Below, piece after piece: positions 52,238 through 54,182 of a DNA stretch of 54,182 nucleotides. The position numbers and the translations under genes are program-made. Position 1 is the stretch's first letter, and each line of letters opens with the position of its first letter. Under the pieces are notes generated by a model, which saw only the letters and a list, made by a program, of their open reading frames with translations, was not told where the DNA came from and ran no database searches. The DNA is from Lachnospiraceae bacterium (GTDB lineage Bacteria; Bacillota; Clostridia; Lachnospirales; Lachnospiraceae), in assembly GCA_016282915.1 (NCBI GenBank), contig JAEELW010000011.1, positions 1 through 54,182 on the forward strand, written 5' to 3'.

Positions 52238-53593
52238 ATGAACTATTTTATTGAAGGAATACAGGGAGCGGGAAAGAGTACTCTGACAGGGCGACTGACA
52301 GAGCGGTTTCCGGAGTATCAGGTTTTCCGCGAAGGAGATCATAACCCGGTGGAGCTGGCCTGGTGTGCATATATGACAAAGGAGCAGTACGAAAAGATCC
52401 TGTTGAAATATGCTGCGATCGCAGATGAGATAAAAGCGAATGTGGTTTTGGAGGCAGAGCATATCAGGGAGAATGGAGATGATGATAAACGCTATGTTCT
52501 GACCTATACCCGTATCATCACGGATATCCCGGGTTTTCATAAGGATCTGGAGCAGTATGAGATCTACAACGGAAGGGTTTCGCGCAGGGATTTTGAGCAG
52601 ATCATCTTCTCACGTTATGCTGAATGGAAGGGGGATGATCAGATATTTGAATGCTCGATCTTTCAGAATGTCATTGAGAGTCAGATCCTGTATTATGAGA
52701 TGGATGATGAAGAGATCATCACTTTTTACAGGCGCCTGAAGGAGGTGCTGGGAGACCGGAAATACAGGATACTCTATCTTAAAGTGGACGATATAGCCGG
52801 GAGTCTGGATATCATCCGAAAAGAGCGCGTTGATCGGGAAGGTAACGAGATGTGGTATCCGCTGATAATGGAATATCTGAAGCAGAGTCCATACGGACAG
52901 CATCATGGGTGGGAGGATTTTGAAGATCTGGTATCGCATCTTGAGCATCGCATGGCTTTGGAACTTCAGATAGTTAAGGAAGTTTTTCAGGAACATGCCG
53001 TGATACTTAAGTCGAAGTCTTATGATCTGTCGGTGGAGCTGGTCAGCGCAGAACAGTGGGCCGGTGTATTTAGTGAGATACATCCGGGTTTTTTTGACAG
53101 GGATTATGTAAAAAGAGTAGCGGATGATGAGCCGGCTTCAGAGATGTTTATGGGACTCGAAAATATAGACGCATGCAGCTATGAAAAGAGTTTTCCGGCA
53201 GATATCACATTCGGGTATTATGAAGGTGATACGGAAGAACTGAAAGCTGCGGTAGAAAAAGTCATTCCGCACTGGGTACCTTTATTTACGGAGAATTCCA
53301 GGGTATACTGCGGATTTGCGGACGGGAAGATCGCAAGTTTCTGTATGATCGAAAACTTTGGAGAACATATGATAGGCGGAAGAATATGCAGGATCGGAGG
53401 ACCGGGCTGTGTCGGTACCGTACCGGAATACCGTAACCGTGGCATAGGGCTAACCATGGTCAGGAACGTAACAAGGATCCTTCGGGAGGAAGAGTTTGAC
53501 TATAGCTATATCCATTACACATATGAGACGGCATGGTATGGGAAACTCGGATACAGAACAGTGTTACGCTGGAACGGAAAGGGATTTGTATAG
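52238..53593 (+). CDS. P-loop kinase-like and GNAT acetyltransferase fusion
   Basis: 451 aa. Residues 1 to about 260 start with a Walker A GIQGAGKS (7-14) and read as a nucleoside/deoxynucleotide-kinase-like P-loop protein (YRILYLKVDDIAGSLDII, RKERVDREGN). Residues about 290-451 end in a GNAT domain with acetyl-CoA loop VPEYRNRGIGLTMVRNV and YIHYTYETAWYGKLGYR. Neither substrate is known. A phosphotransferase plus acetyltransferase on one chain recalls bifunctional resistance enzymes such as AAC(6')-APH(2''), but the kinase half here is not APH-type and the order is reversed. AGGAGGGAG RBS. Confidence 0.82.
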   Translation: MNYFIEGIQGAGKSTLTGRLTERFPEYQVFREGDHNPVELAWCAYMTKEQYEKILLKYAAIADEIKANVVLEAEHIRENGDDDKRYVLTYTRIITDIPGFHKDLEQYEIYNGRVSRRDFEQIIFSRYAEWKGDDQIFECSIFQNVIESQILYYEMDDEEIITFYRRLKEVLGDRKYRILYLKVDDIAGSLDIIRKERVDREGNEMWYPLIMEYLKQSPYGQHHGWEDFEDLVSHLEHRMALELQIVKEVFQEHAVILKSKSYDLSVELVSAEQWAGVFSEIHPGFFDRDYVKRVADDEPASEMFMGLENIDACSYEKSFPADITFGYYEGDTEELKAAVEKVIPHWVPLFTENSRVYCGFADGKIASFCMIENFGEHMIGGRICRIGGPGCVGTVPEYRNRGIGLTMVRNVTRILREEEFDYSYIHYTYETAWYGKLGYRTVLRWNGKGFV

Positions 53594-53608
53594 AGAGGAG
53601 CTGATATA

Positions 53609-54182
53609 ATGAAAATAGAAAGTGAAAGACTTATGATCCGCTCGATAGAGAAGGGAGACGAAAAAGCATTTGCCGAAATGGCAAAGGACGGAAGCCTTAC
53701 AGAAACAGGTTTTGATGAAACATGTTCCGAATGGATCGGTGACTGGATAGAAGAAGCAAAAGAGCTTGATGAAAAGGATGATCCGAGGCTTGACTACATT
53801 GCAAGTACGGTATGCTTAAAGGAAGACGGAAGGGTGATCGGATCGGTCGGGACTACCTATTATGAGGAAGCGGCAAAGATCGGTATCTGTTATTTTATCG
53901 GAGCGGAATACAGAAACAAAGGTTATGCATCTGAAGCGGTAAAAGCTTTTCTTCCATATTTCTTCGAACATTATAACGAGGATGAGATCGCGGCTGTCAT
54001 TCTTGAATCGAACAAGGCATCGCAAAAGACAGCAGAAAACACGGGTTTTTTATTACATGACAGAAGGATGTATAAAGATATATATGATGAAGAGGAACGC
54101 TTATACTGTTTTTATACAACACAGCGAAAACGTGATCATTTCTATCATGTGATATCTGACAGGCCAAAAGCAGCGGGGGAAC
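53609..54182 (+). CDS. GNAT-family N-acetyltransferase (runs off the window)
   Basis: 191 codons, open at the window end, so partial at the 3' end. The RimJ/RimL-like start MKIESERLMIRSIEKGDEKA is followed by motif A IGAEYRNKGYASEAVKAFL (about 101-119) and motif B ILESNKASQKTAENTGFLL. Such enzymes acetylate ribosomal-protein termini or small amines. Its ATG is preceded by GAGGAG 9 nt upstream and the gene starts 15 nt after the kinase-GNAT gene, so they are probably co-transcribed. Confidence 0.85.
   Translation, partial: MKIESERLMIRSIEKGDEKAFAEMAKDGSLTETGFDETCSEWIGDWIEEAKELDEKDDPRLDYIASTVCLKEDGRVIGSVGTTYYEEAAKIGICYFIGAEYRNKGYASEAVKAFLPYFFEHYNEDEIAAVILESNKASQKTAENTGFLLHDRRMYKDIYDEEERLYCFYTTQRKRDHFYHVISDRPKAAGE

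Overview
The window looks like a chromosomal segment from a Lachnospiraceae-type (Clostridia, Bacillota) anaerobe. The grounds are moderate GC, strong AGGAGG-type ribosome binding sites, sigma-A promoters (TTGACA/TATAAT, 16-17 nt spacers), a rubrerythrin of the reverse type, D-lactate dehydrogenase, an OFA-family transporter, YhfC-type membrane proteases and NlpC/P60 wall hydrolases. No rRNA, tRNA, insertion sequence or CRISPR array was recognised. Genus is not assigned. All functional calls come from reading motifs, not from database searches.

Layout. 0-4.4 kb: a truncated AraC-type regulator, an acidic protein of unknown function, then uvrB overlapping a short asparaginase-like gene. 4.4-8.9 kb: glycogen phosphorylase, an acyl-CoA synthetase and a hotdog thioesterase, closed by a terminator shared with the convergent CapA-like lipoprotein gene. 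10-15.6 kb: divergent promoters, an SH3/NlpC-P60 hydrolase, a YhfC-type protease, a Lys/Ala repeat histone-H1-like protein, 4-alpha-glucanotransferase (malQ) and a convergent, overlapping CYTH gene. 15.7-19.4 kb: an ECF sigma factor with a membrane anti-sigma candidate carrying a very acidic outer segment, a MEMO1-AMMECR1 fusion and a reverse rubrerythrin.

19.5-30.0 kb is the most unusual part. It is a likely single operon of about 10.4 kb: hybrid histidine kinase; a second membrane hybrid kinase that continues into a DegV (fatty-acid-binding fold) domain and an Hpt domain; a 72-residue protein; a 321-residue protein faintly like FIST sensory proteins; a two-receiver response regulator without output domain; a large lipoprotein; and a PflX-like radical SAM enzyme. 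I read it as an undescribed, possibly lipid-sensing, phosphorelay.

30-42 kb: a small membrane protein, a three-hairpin intergenic element, ldhA, a leucine-rich-repeat secreted protein followed by a MoxR/DUF58/transglutaminase cassette, a coiled-coil protein, an OFA transporter, and a GH27 alpha-galactosidase with an extra beta-sandwich-like domain inserted in its barrel. 42-54 kb is an accessory-looking, transport and resistance-flavoured stretch: a second YhfC-type protease, an ABC transporter with its permease, an ABC-F ATPase whose leader carries a promoter, the mini-ORF MRIR and an intrinsic terminator (a plausible antibiotic-responsive attenuator), GNAT acetyltransferases, a heterodimeric ABC exporter pair and a P-loop kinase-GNAT fusion. 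Six REP-like inverted repeats are scattered between these genes.
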